NCBI GenBank assembly: GCA_020349865.1
Contig: CP070700.1
Coordinates: forward strand, 3,961,601 to 3,977,660
Length of the DNA stretch: 16,060 bases
Direction: 5' to 3'
Source of the DNA: Desulfobacteraceae bacterium
Lineage (GTDB): Bacteria > Desulfobacterota > DSM-4660 > Desulfatiglandales > Desulfatiglandaceae
A program made the position numbers and the translations under genes. The notes beneath the pieces were generated by a model, which saw only the letters and a program-made list of their open reading frames with translations, searched no databases and had not been told where the DNA came from. Shown here piece by piece: positions 6,981 through 14,333 of the stretch (positions are counted from its first letter, which is position 1; every line of letters starts with the position of its first letter).

Positions 6981-7636
6981 ATTTTTCGAGGCAGGCCCAG
7001 GACGAGCTCTCCCACCTCAACATCTACCTCAAGCTCGGCCTCGAGCACCTCAATCAGGGCCTTTTCACTTTCCGCCGGAAAGGCGTGAGTCGGCTTTCCC
7101 TCAAGACCTTTAAGCCCTAAGAATCTGATCCGGGCCCCTCGTTCTGTTTCCTCGCCGATAAGGCTGACGCTTTTTCCATCGTCAGCCGCATCCATAGCGA
7201 AATCAAGGCACAGCCAAATGAGATTCAACAGGAAAAAGGGATTGGTAGTGATCATCACAGGGTTGGCAGGATGACTCAGTTCTATGGTCACGCCACGCAT
7301 TAAGGCAAACCGCCCTGAAAGCGTTGCCACCAACTCAATAATACTATGCAGATCGATACTCTTCACGGAGTCATCGACGCTGTGAGAAAACCGGTTCATG
7401 TTCTTGACGATTCTGTCTGCTCGCCGTATTTGATTCATGACCTTTTCTGCCAGGGTTTTCAGTCTTTGCGGATCCATGGGCACCCCTTTGTCCGCCATTA
7501 GGGTAAAGTCCTGCAAAAGGCCGGCGTTTTCGTTGATAATAGCCAGAGCATTCTTGAGCTCATGGGAGATAGAGGCGGACATCATCCCGAAGAACTTTAG
7601 CCCCGTATCGCCAATAATGTCACGTTCACAGCTCAC
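6971..7636 (-). CDS. HisKA protein with a degenerate ATPase domain; ChpT-like phosphotransferase candidate
   Basis: This 221-residue soluble protein has an intact dimerisation/histidine-phosphotransfer H-box (SASISHELKNALAII, H25) and the paired helices that follow (to about residue 88). The region that should be the HATPase domain (about 95-215) lacks the ATP-binding motifs. At the N-box position it reads LLNLIWLCLDFAMDA with no catalytic asparagine, and there is no DxGxG, F-box or GxGxG. It therefore probably cannot phosphorylate itself but could pass phosphate through H25, as ChpT does in Caulobacter. The H-box closely resembles that of the full kinase at 7823 (NENAGL against HEKAGL), pointing to duplication and decay. 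The GTG start has a perfect AGGAGG six bases upstream. No transmembrane segment or sensor domain is present. Confidence 0.75.
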   Translation of the reverse strand: MSCERDIIGDTGLKFFGMMSASISHELKNALAIINENAGLLQDFTLMADKGVPMDPQRLKTLAEKVMNQIRRADRIVKNMNRFSHSVDDSVKSIDLHSIIELVATLSGRFALMRGVTIELSHPANPVMITTNPFFLLNLIWLCLDFAMDAADDGKSVSLIGEETERGARIRFLGLKGLEGKPTHAFPAESEKALIEVLEAELEVDVEVGELVLGLPRKIGR

Positions 7637-7647
7637 GGCACTCCTCC

Positions 7648-7725
7648 TTATTCCTTGGACTCTAACTCATCATTTAAGTTAGGACCTCCCTTTAATTCGG
7701 TCCGATCTTTTTCCGGGCATTTCAT
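7648..7725 (-). CDS. Possible 25-residue small protein B
   Basis: The ATG (7725-7723) overlaps the TGA stop of small ORF A in an ATGA arrangement, and the frame runs 25 codons to TAA at 7650-7648. The peptide begins MKCPEKDR and ends NDELESKE, and is hydrophilic and acidic at its end. The AGGAGG ribosome-binding site of the degenerate kinase gene begins immediately after this stop. A weak TGGA lies six bases before its own ATG. The chain of overlaps suggests it is translated, perhaps mainly to couple the flanking genes. No family is recognised. Confidence 0.35.
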   Translation of the reverse strand: MKCPEKDRTELKGGPNLNDELESKE

Positions 7726-7823
7726 TCGTTGTCCACATGGTTTGTCTCGATTACCATGAGGGTGCGATGATCTTCGCTTTTAAATAACCAGCCTTGCGGG
7801 TCGTCAGATAACACTGATCTCAT
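7722..7823 (-). CDS. Possible 33-residue small protein A
   Basis: The ATG (7823-7821) shares its first base with the last base of the kinase's TGA stop (TGATG), a common translational-coupling arrangement. The frame runs 33 codons, beginning MRSVLSDDPQGWLFKSED and ending ETNHVDNE. It is acidic and soluble, without signal peptide or membrane segment. Together with small ORF B it fills the whole 186-base gap between the histidine kinase and the degenerate kinase. I recognise no family. It could be a real small partner protein, a leader-like coupling frame, or the relic of a longer gene. Confidence 0.4.
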   Translation of the reverse strand: MRSVLSDDPQGWLFKSEDHRTLMVIETNHVDNE

Positions 7824-9559
7824 CAGTCTTGACTCTCTTTTCTCTCCATCTTAGTGGGTAAAGTGATTATGAAAGTCGTTCCTTCGCCCACTTTGCTCTG
7901 TACGCTGATCTTCCCCTGGATTTCCTGGACCAGACCGTATGTAATGGACAGACCCAGACCTGTTCCCACCTTTTTCCCTTTGGCGGAAAAAAATGGCTCG
8001 AAGACTCGTTTAAGGTCTTCCTCGGGGATGCCAATACCATCATCATTGATCATAACCGACACAAAATCCTTATCTTCTTGTCTGACTTGGATTTTCAGAT
8101 GCCCTCCATCATTCATGGCTTCAAAGGAATTGTTTAAAAGGTTGAGAAAAATCTGTTGAAGACTGCCCTGGTCACTTTCTAACTGCGGGATCGGGTCGGT
8201 TACTTCAAAAGATATCTTAATGGACCTGTATTCTGCCTCCTTGCCGAGGAAACCAAGCACCTCATGGATGATCTCCACCAGATTGATAGGAAGAAACTTC
8301 ACCTCGCTGCGCCGCGCGAAATTCAAAAGTCGCCTGGTAATAGTGGCACAACGATCAACGGAAGAGACAATCGAATCAACGAGGTCCATGAGTTTTTTCT
8401 CGGTGCCATACTCTCTCTTAAGCGCGAAAATATCTTTAATGAGTCCAGCCTTCTCATGAATGATGGCAAGTGGATTGTTGATTTCGTGAGCCACGCCCTC
8501 TCCCAAGCGCCCGATGGAGGCCATCTTGTTAGCATACTCCACCTGATGCAGGATCATTACCCGCTTCTGGTCGGCCACATGGATGCTATTAACCAGGTAG
8601 GTGGCCACACCCAGGATTACAATAAGGATGATTGTGATGCTGACCCCTAAGAATATGAGACGATCCATCCGGGTCTCATACCATGTCCGCATGAGTTCAC
8701 TTTTCGCCTTAACAATCATCAGGACAAAGGGCGTATGGGGAATGTAGGCGTAGCCGACCATAAGCGCTTTGCCATCCGGGGTTTTCCCTTCGATGACCTT
8801 GGTATCTGAGGAGTACTCCGGAGTGGGAAGGTCAATGCTTTCGAGAACCTTGCCGTGGTAGCGAGATGGAGTCTGAAGCGTGCCCTGGTGATTAATGATG
8901 AAGGCGTCGCCAACACCACTCACATGGAAATTGGAAAGTAACTCGTTGAACTGCCTCGTATCAAGGGTAGCACGAAGTACGTAAAAAGAACCGTTTGGCA
9001 GTTCGTGCTTAACAGCAATGGTCAGATGGGGTATCTGCCGGAATCCCATGAATACGTCGCTGACGTGAACGCCCCTATCAAGGACTTCTGTGTACCAAGC
9101 CTGTTTGCTATAGCTAATGCCTTCTAACTCGTATGGCCCTGCGTAGGCCCTCTGAGTGCCCAAGGCGTCGATCACCCCGAGATCCACGATCCCACCGAAA
9201 CCTCTTTCGAGGTTTTCCAGGATTGCACCGAGTCGTTCAGGATCTTGTAACTCATCGAAAGCATTGTCCGCGCCTATGAAATCTAAAGCAGCCCTTCTTT
9301 CAGAAATGAAAAAGGAGATATTATGCCAGGTATTCGACGTTAGCCGAGACATCCGCAGAAGGATTTCCGACTTGATGGCATTTTGTGTTACTTGGTAATC
9401 AAACAATGTCAAGACCATTAGTGGAATTAGAGTGACCACGGCGGTAAGCAAAACTGCCCGTATCCAGATACGGCGGAAGTTGAACAGGTGCCTATAGGGG
9501 CCGGCTGCTACATCTTCGTGATCCCAGAAATTCGGTTTTAGTTTTCCTAATACGGACAT
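7823..9559 (-). CDS. Membrane sensor histidine kinase with periplasmic Cache-like domain
   Basis: From the ATG at 9559 the protein has 578 residues. Two membrane segments (about 31-53 and 300-324) flank a ~245-residue periplasmic region resembling a double Cache domain, which usually binds small ligands such as organic acids or amino acids. No clear HAMP or PAS domain follows. The kinase core is complete: H-box VAHEINNPLAII (H358), N-box LNLLNNSFEAM (N477), G1 NDDGIGIP (about 505-512), F-box FEPFFSAKG and G2 GTGLGLS (about 532-538). The protein carries no receiver, so its phosphate must go to the separate receivers nearby. The longer form from a TTG at 9565 is possible; ATG is preferred. Its stop overlaps a small downstream ORF. 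The ligand is unknown; the SulP neighbour makes an anion-related cue a reasonable guess, not a conclusion. Confidence 0.92.
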   Translation of the reverse strand: MSVLGKLKPNFWDHEDVAAGPYRHLFNFRRIWIRAVLLTAVVTLIPLMVLTLFDYQVTQNAIKSEILLRMSRLTSNTWHNISFFISERRAALDFIGADNAFDELQDPERLGAILENLERGFGGIVDLGVIDALGTQRAYAGPYELEGISYSKQAWYTEVLDRGVHVSDVFMGFRQIPHLTIAVKHELPNGSFYVLRATLDTRQFNELLSNFHVSGVGDAFIINHQGTLQTPSRYHGKVLESIDLPTPEYSSDTKVIEGKTPDGKALMVGYAYIPHTPFVLMIVKAKSELMRTWYETRMDRLIFLGVSITIILIVILGVATYLVNSIHVADQKRVMILHQVEYANKMASIGRLGEGVAHEINNPLAIIHEKAGLIKDIFALKREYGTEKKLMDLVDSIVSSVDRCATITRRLLNFARRSEVKFLPINLVEIIHEVLGFLGKEAEYRSIKISFEVTDPIPQLESDQGSLQQIFLNLLNNSFEAMNDGGHLKIQVRQEDKDFVSVMINDDGIGIPEEDLKRVFEPFFSAKGKKVGTGLGLSITYGLVQEIQGKISVQSKVGEGTTFIITLPTKMERKESQD

Positions 9560-9561
9560 CT

Positions 9562-9618
9562 TCAATCCAATTCTGTGGGTTTGCCGTCTGGGTCTATAAC
9601 AAGTATCCGGAAATCCAT
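9562..9618 (-). CDS. Very small ORF (18 codons) just before the kinase
   Basis: An ATG five bases after the preceding gene's stop opens an 18-codon frame, MDFRILVIDPDGKPTELD, that ends in TGA two bases before the kinase ATG. It fills most of the 57-base gap. The peptide recalls the first beta strand of a receiver domain (RILVVDDE), so it may be a relic of one, or a coupling frame. No Shine-Dalgarno sequence is seen. Weak candidate. Confidence 0.2.
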   Translation of the reverse strand: MDFRILVIDPDGKPTELD

Positions 9619-9622
9619 CGCT

Positions 9623-10849
9623 TTAGGTCTTAGAGGCCTTTTTCTTCCGAATCTTTTCGTTTGCTTCCCTGATTGTCTCGCTCAACACATCTATGTCCAG
9701 TGGTTTTTGCAGGTAAGCGAAAGCACCAAGTTCCATGCACTGTTCCTTGTCAGCTTCCGACCCGTGTCCAGTGAGTATGATAACCTCGATTTCCGGGCGG
9801 GTATCCTTTACCCGTCGTAGGACTTCAAGACCGTCGATGCCGGGCATTTTGAGATCCAGGAGCATGACTTCTGGCTCATCCTCGTTGATCAAATGGAGGG
9901 CTGACTCCCCGTCGTATGCCACAGCCGACCCCATATCGCGCATCATAAGGCGCTCGGACAGAGTTTGTACGAATTCGCGCTCGTCGTCCACGAGCAGGAC
10001 TTTTGAGGGCACTTCGAAATCGTGCTTACGGTAAATGTCCGACCGATGAAAATCCTTACCAACCTTTGTCACTACCGACGTGACACCAGGCACATTGTCC
10101 ACTATAGCCTTGAGTTCCTCCTCAAGCCGGCTCAGCATGAGAACGTGCTTGTTGATAGTCAAGGTGACAGAACCATCCTTAGCACTCACCGCCACGCTGT
10201 GACCTTCCTTGGCCAAAGCTGCCTCGGCCCTTGCCGCAATCAAAAAGTCCTCAACCGCTTTTTTCGAACTGGTTGTAGGTTTGACCACATCCTTACCCAG
10301 GTTCTCTTCGATGAGGGTCGCTGCCCCTTCCACCCCTATTTTGTCCATGGGGATGACGATGTCATAGAGCGATGCGTTCCAGGGATCGGCTTCCTCAAAC
10401 AGGGTGTTAGCCCACGCTGCGCAGTCATCGTCATGCTTCCGGATAAGCTTGATACCTTCCTTTTCGGATAATCCATGCGCCTCCTTGGCAACGGTGGTCC
10501 TGAACCTCACGTCCGCAATCAAACAGACTCGGAGCGCGTGCCGCACCTCTTCTGGCACGAGGTGGCCGACGAACCCGTTGATAAGAAAATTGTCGTCGGA
10601 AAGCATTTGTGCCAGCGCTAACCTGAGGTGCGCGATGGAACTCTCTTTCTCGTGGGTGAACTTGTTGAATACCGACGTCCTGGCTGAGAAGGACCGCCCA
10701 ATTTTACTCTCGCTCATGCCTGAAAGCCTGCTCGCCTCGGCCACAACATTCTCGTCATCAACCAGCTTGTATCCGGTAGAGGCAAGTAGCCTCTGAACAA
10801 CATGGTCTTCCCTGCAAAAAATTCCGCTAAATACGGTAACGACAGACAT
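9623..10849 (-). CDS. Cytidylate-kinase-like / BON-like / receiver fusion protein
   Basis: This 408-residue protein has three parts. Residues 1-190 resemble the cytidylate-kinase-like family: GYKLVDDENVVAEAS (26-40), a long helical middle, LRVCLIADVRFR (106-117) and LYDIVIP (161-167). Residues about 195-265 look like a small BON-type fold (LEEELKAIVDNVPGVTSVVTKV). Residues 282-402 are a complete receiver: D288-D289, D332 (LLDLKMPGIDG), T360 and K382. The kinase part lacks a normal P-loop; where GSGGxxIA is expected it reads SGIFCREDHVV, so nucleotide phosphorylation is doubtful and it may be a pseudo-kinase binding or sensing module. GGGGG six bases before the ATG gives a strong start. It lies 27 bases after the SulP gene and is followed by the sensor kinase, its likely phosphate donor. 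No DNA-binding domain is present. Confidence 0.75.
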   Translation of the reverse strand: MSVVTVFSGIFCREDHVVQRLLASTGYKLVDDENVVAEASRLSGMSESKIGRSFSARTSVFNKFTHEKESSIAHLRLALAQMLSDDNFLINGFVGHLVPEEVRHALRVCLIADVRFRTTVAKEAHGLSEKEGIKLIRKHDDDCAAWANTLFEEADPWNASLYDIVIPMDKIGVEGAATLIEENLGKDVVKPTTSSKKAVEDFLIAARAEAALAKEGHSVAVSAKDGSVTLTINKHVLMLSRLEEELKAIVDNVPGVTSVVTKVGKDFHRSDIYRKHDFEVPSKVLLVDDEREFVQTLSERLMMRDMGSAVAYDGESALHLINEDEPEVMLLDLKMPGIDGLEVLRRVKDTRPEIEVIILTGHGSEADKEQCMELGAFAYLQKPLDIDVLSETIREANEKIRKKKASKT

Positions 10850-10876
10850 TTTGAACCCCCTTTTACTGTCACGCGG

Positions 10877-13015
10877 TTAGGCGAGACGGCAAACAGTTAA
10901 GAGTGGACATGTTTTCTCCTCACCATCTTTATGCGTTTCTTCGTGGATAGCCTTGATGGCCTTTTCGATTGTTGGATAGATATGATCTTGACCGATTTTT
11001 TCAAGAAAATGGGTCCGCTTGAGTACCGCCATGACGGCTCCGTTTACACCGCTTATTGAGATATCCATGCCAGCACTCCTGACCCTGTCAACGATCAGAG
11101 ATAATGACTCTTCCCCGGACGCATCAATATCATTAACACCGTTGGCAACGATATGGATATGTTTGAGCTTATCCATGGACATTCTTCGCTGTGTGATCTG
11201 ATCCTCCAGGTAGCTGGCGTTGGCAAAGAAGAGTGGACCGTCGAATCGGACTACCGCAATGTAGTTACACTGCTTCAGGCCAAAAGCCTCGGAATCGTGG
11301 AGAGCCTCATCCACATACATGGATAGAGAGGGTGCCGTAGGCCTCATGCTTTTATACAGGAACACGAGCAGAGAAAGGGCCACTCCTATCAGGATGCCTC
11401 TTTCCAAGTGCGGCGCGAATGCGAGAGTACTGACAAATGTAATGATAGAGATGGCGCCATCATACCACTGTGCCTTCCAAGCATGGATAAATCCAGAGAC
11501 GTTCAAAAGGCGGATGACGGCTATCATAATAACCGCAGCCAGTACAGATTGAGGCAGATGATAGAGAATGGGGGTAAAGAACAGAAGCATGATAACCACA
11601 GCCAAACCGGTAAAAATGCTTGAAAAGCCCGAGATTGCCCCAGACTGGAGGTTGATAGCCGACCTTGAAAAGGAGCCGGAAGTCGGGTAGCTCTTGCCAA
11701 TTGCCCCAAGGAAGTTAGCCAGGCCTTGACCAATAAGTTCTTGGTTGGGATCGATTCGTTGGCCGGTTTTGGCAGACATTGCCTTGGCAATGGAGATGGC
11801 CTCCATGAAGCCCAGAAGCGAGATGATGGCAGCGAACGGCAACAAATGCCTTATGATCTTTAAGTCAATTTTCGGCATTGTAAAGGAGGGCAGGCCTTTG
11901 GGAATTGCTCCAACAACAGCGCCTCCCCCTGTCATAACCAATTCGTCCGTTCTAAAAGGCTTGTTACCCGCCTCGATCCGCCAGATCCGATTATCGCTTT
12001 TTGCACCATCCGGAACCTCTTTTAAGAAATGGAAGCTCAAGATGCCGTCGGGCCCCCTAACACCACTGAAAAGGAAACTTCTCAATGTCTTCCTGTGGGC
12101 ATGTGCCTCGTATCTGAACCGCTCGATTTGTGTTTCGATGATGCCCATTTCGCGCTTTGCGTCGAGCATAGCAATTGTGCCACCTGAGCGTCTGGCTTTT
12201 TCCAGGGCCTCGCTCGCTGTGGTGTTTTTCTGGGCCAGTGACATAATCGAGTATATAGCGCTGTTGAATTTGGTAATCGTTTCCCTGGCTTTTGGCGACA
12301 CGATTGCCGAAATATCTGAGGTGACTTTGCGCTCGAAACCGACAGCCCAAGAGATCGCCGTTGCTATAGTCACCGCCACGAGCACATTGGGGATCTTCGG
12401 CCACACCCGTTTTATTCCATACATTATAGCGAAGGCGGTCACCCCCAATAGCAGCGTGGGCCAGTGTGTGTAATGCATGGCGGCTTTTATGACTCGGTAG
12501 ATGGTCTCATAATGCTGCTGGCCCTTGTCTACCTGCACACCGAACAATTTGGACAGCTGTGAGGAGGCGATGATAATAGCCGCTGCGTTGGTAAAACCGT
12601 TCACCACCGGATGGGACATGAAGTTGACCACAAGACCTAACCTGAGTACCCCAAGGGCAAACTGAAACGCACCAACCATGAGGGCGAGCAGGATAGCGTA
12701 AGAGATATACCCTTCGCTACCTGCTGTGGCCAGTGGTCCAAGGGATGCAGCAGTTATGAGCGAGACCACAGCAACAGGGCCAGTGGCTAACTGTGGACTC
12801 GAACCGAACAGGGCTGCGATCATGGGCGGCAGAAAAGATGCATACAAACCGTAATAAGGCGGTAGACCTGCCAACTGAGCGTAAGCCATGGACTGAGGGA
12901 TGAGCACTAACGCCACTGTTAAACCAGCGAGGGCGTCCATTTTCAGAACGCCAAGATTGTAGTTCTTGAACCAACAGAGAAAGGGAAAAAACTTTGCCAG
13001 CATCAGTAGCGACAC
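10877..13015 (-). CDS. SulP/SLC26-family anion transporter with STAS domain and large insertion
   Basis: This 712-residue inner-membrane protein has the SulP signature near its N-terminus (ALVLIPQSMAYAQLAGLPPYYGLY, 35-58), the core IPKGLPSF segment (371-378), about a dozen membrane helices, and a C-terminal cytoplasmic STAS domain (about 575-690) with the conserved NDIDASGEESL segment, whose S633 matches the position phosphorylated in some STAS proteins. Family substrates are sulfate, bicarbonate or other anions; the substrate here is not evident. Unusually, about 135 residues (roughly 228-365, helical and charged) are inserted before the IPxGLP segment, where ordinary members have only a short loop. 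The GTG start lies two bases after the TetR stop; an ATG four codons in (13003), preceded by AGGGGTG, may be the true start. The short gap implies co-transcription with tetR. Confidence 0.88.
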   Translation of the reverse strand: MSLLMLAKFFPFLCWFKNYNLGVLKMDALAGLTVALVLIPQSMAYAQLAGLPPYYGLYASFLPPMIAALFGSSPQLATGPVAVVSLITAASLGPLATAGSEGYISYAILLALMVGAFQFALGVLRLGLVVNFMSHPVVNGFTNAAAIIIASSQLSKLFGVQVDKGQQHYETIYRVIKAAMHYTHWPTLLLGVTAFAIMYGIKRVWPKIPNVLVAVTIATAISWAVGFERKVTSDISAIVSPKARETITKFNSAIYSIMSLAQKNTTASEALEKARRSGGTIAMLDAKREMGIIETQIERFRYEAHAHRKTLRSFLFSGVRGPDGILSFHFLKEVPDGAKSDNRIWRIEAGNKPFRTDELVMTGGGAVVGAIPKGLPSFTMPKIDLKIIRHLLPFAAIISLLGFMEAISIAKAMSAKTGQRIDPNQELIGQGLANFLGAIGKSYPTSGSFSRSAINLQSGAISGFSSIFTGLAVVIMLLFFTPILYHLPQSVLAAVIMIAVIRLLNVSGFIHAWKAQWYDGAISIITFVSTLAFAPHLERGILIGVALSLLVFLYKSMRPTAPSLSMYVDEALHDSEAFGLKQCNYIAVVRFDGPLFFANASYLEDQITQRRMSMDKLKHIHIVANGVNDIDASGEESLSLIVDRVRSAGMDISISGVNGAVMAVLKRTHFLEKIGQDHIYPTIEKAIKAIHEETHKDGEEKTCPLLTVCRLA

Positions 13016-13017
13016 CC

Positions 13018-13605
13018 CTAAATTCGTCTGTTTTGAAGGATGCTGCGGCAGGACATAATGAGATCATTATAAAGTGCCCCCGCATGGTACAATTTGTAGG
13101 TTTCGAATCGCACCAAACCGTCCACCATGGAAAATATGATCAACGCAGTCTTTCTGGCGGGCAGGTCTCCAATGGATCCGTCCTTCTGCCCCAGCCGAAC
13201 GGCCTGCTCGAAGATGTCCAATAGACAGTTGTAAATGGCCTCGAGATGCTCTCTGCAGGCAGGATTGCTTTCGGCGACCTCGTAAGCATCATGGCGGTGT
13301 AATAGAAGAAACTGGTCCCCGTTTGTTCCAGCCATGTAAAAATAGAAGGAGATGGCTCCTTCCATCATGTCCAGGCCAGTCTTGAACTTCTTTTCCATTA
13401 GGTAGTGCTGAAACTGGGCCGTGATGCTTTCTTTAAGGCTCTCAAGGATAGAGAGGAACAGCTCTTCTTTATTCTTGAAATGATAAAAGATCGTCCCTTG
13501 AGCTGCGCCGGTCATTTTGGACAGCTCCGCAATGGAAGTGTCCTTGAACCCCCTTTTAGAGAAGAGCGTTGCAGCAGCCTGAAGGATGGTCTCTTTTTTG
13601 GACAT
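13018..13605 (-). CDS. TetR-family transcriptional regulator
   Basis: This 195-residue regulator has the typical N-terminal TetR helix-turn-helix: KETILQAAATLFSKRGFKDT, then TSIAELSKMTGAAQGTIFYH and FKNKEELF (residues 4-50). The C-terminal part (about 55-195) is helical, as in ligand-binding TetR domains, but gives no clue to the inducer. The ATG at 13605 has a GGGG-type ribosome-binding site. A strong promoter overlapped by a perfect palindrome lies 29-62 bases upstream, so it very probably represses itself and the co-transcribed SulP gene two bases downstream, and perhaps the whole signalling run. Confidence 0.92.
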   Translation of the reverse strand: MSKKETILQAAATLFSKRGFKDTSIAELSKMTGAAQGTIFYHFKNKEELFLSILESLKESITAQFQHYLMEKKFKTGLDMMEGAISFYFYMAGTNGDQFLLLHRHDAYEVAESNPACREHLEAIYNCLLDIFEQAVRLGQKDGSIGDLPARKTALIIFSMVDGLVRFETYKLYHAGALYNDLIMSCRSILQNRRI

Positions 13606-13633
13606 AGTAAGCCCCGCAAATTTTTAATAGAGG

Positions 13634-13667
13634 TACAATACCGACTGAGCAATCAGTCGGTATTGTA
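13634..13667. promoter_or_regulatory. Probable TetR operator (perfect palindrome)
   Basis: TACAATACCGACTGA (13634-13648), a four-base centre GCAA, and TCAGTCGGTATTGTA (13653-13667) form a perfect 15-bp-arm inverted repeat. The inner CCGACTGA/TCAGTCGG part resembles sites recognised by many TetR-family proteins. It covers the expected transcription start and abuts the -10, so a bound repressor would block transcription. Confidence 0.7.
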
Positions 13668-13695
13668 TTATATTGATCTAATTTCTCATCGTCAA
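13667..13695 (-). promoter_or_regulatory. Strong sigma70 promoter of the tetR-sulP run
   Basis: On the minus strand TTGACG (13695-13690), a 17-base spacer and TATAAT (13672-13667) make a near-consensus promoter. The start point would be near 13660, inside the palindrome, about 55 bases before the tetR ATG. It is the only strong promoter I see for the run from tetR to RR2. Confidence 0.7.
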
Positions 13696-13699
13696 GGGA

Positions 13700-14235
13700 A
13701 AAAGATCAAAAAATACCAAATCCTATCCGTTAAAAGAATATTCCCTATGCATTATACAGCCTCCTGGAAACCGCAAAATATATTCTTCTGGCGATCCATC
13801 CTGTTTTGAAAACTCAAAGCACTTCCAAACCTTATTGACAAACTCAAATGTATCTAAAATTTTGGCTTTTCATTTCGTGAAGTTATGGAAAGTATTCCAA
13901 AACAAACCCTACGACTCCTCAATACAGTCCACTGCCGCCACCCTACTATCGCTCGATTTAACGCGATTCAGAGGGTTTTACGAATACCCTTGCGCTGATG
14001 AAACGGGTCTATGACCAACATCGCCACAAGCACAGGTTTCCGCATCCCTTTCATTCCAAGGCCTTGAGGCCTTCTCTTGAGATCGCCAAAAAAATTGTCA
14101 TAGCTGACAAAAAAATGTCAAATCGGTTGGTGTGGTGCCGTAAGCAGATTGTTTAACCTATGTACCAAAGAAAATCTATTTAGATATATATTTGAAAATA
14201 TTACTTAATCACCCATCGCTCCCAAGACTCCCAAT
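13700..14235. other. Long non-coding stretch with short inverted repeats
   Basis: No supported gene was found here. Features include AAGGCC-TTGA-GGCCTT (14058-14073), a short perfect hairpin, and TTGTCA-TAGC-TGACAA (14095-14110) followed by another TGTCA (14116-14120), so one arm can pair with either of two partners. A 52-codon plus-strand frame (13998-14156) lacks a ribosome-binding site. The stretch may be decayed former coding DNA between the signalling cluster and the pilin gene. Confidence 0.35.
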
Positions 14236-14238
14236 TTA

Positions 14239-14254
14239 TGGCATAATAATTGTA
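14239..14254 (+). promoter_or_regulatory. Candidate sigma54 promoter for the pilin gene
   Basis: TGGCAT, five bases, TTGTA reproduces the -24/-12 arrangement (TGGCAC-N5-TTGCA) with exact spacing and two mismatches at the key boxes, the -12 GC reading GT. Pilin genes of many Proteobacteria are sigma54-dependent through PilR. Transcription would start near 14265, giving a leader of about 70 bases. Confidence 0.4.
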
Positions 14255-14333
14255 TCAACAATCCTGATTCATCATATTTATAAGAATTCAGCTACTTAGA
14301 CTTCTTGTTCTGAGAGGATTGGGGAGTGCAGCA

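Noticed and set aside
11745..12473. 242-codon plus-strand frame inside the SulP gene
   Set aside because: It is antisense to conserved SulP membrane segments and has no ribosome-binding site; it reflects the GC pattern of the opposite strand.
13998..14156. 52-codon plus-strand frame rich in Lys, Arg and His
   Set aside because: No ribosome-binding site or promoter, and it spans several short inverted repeats; it may be a relic but cannot be supported as a gene.
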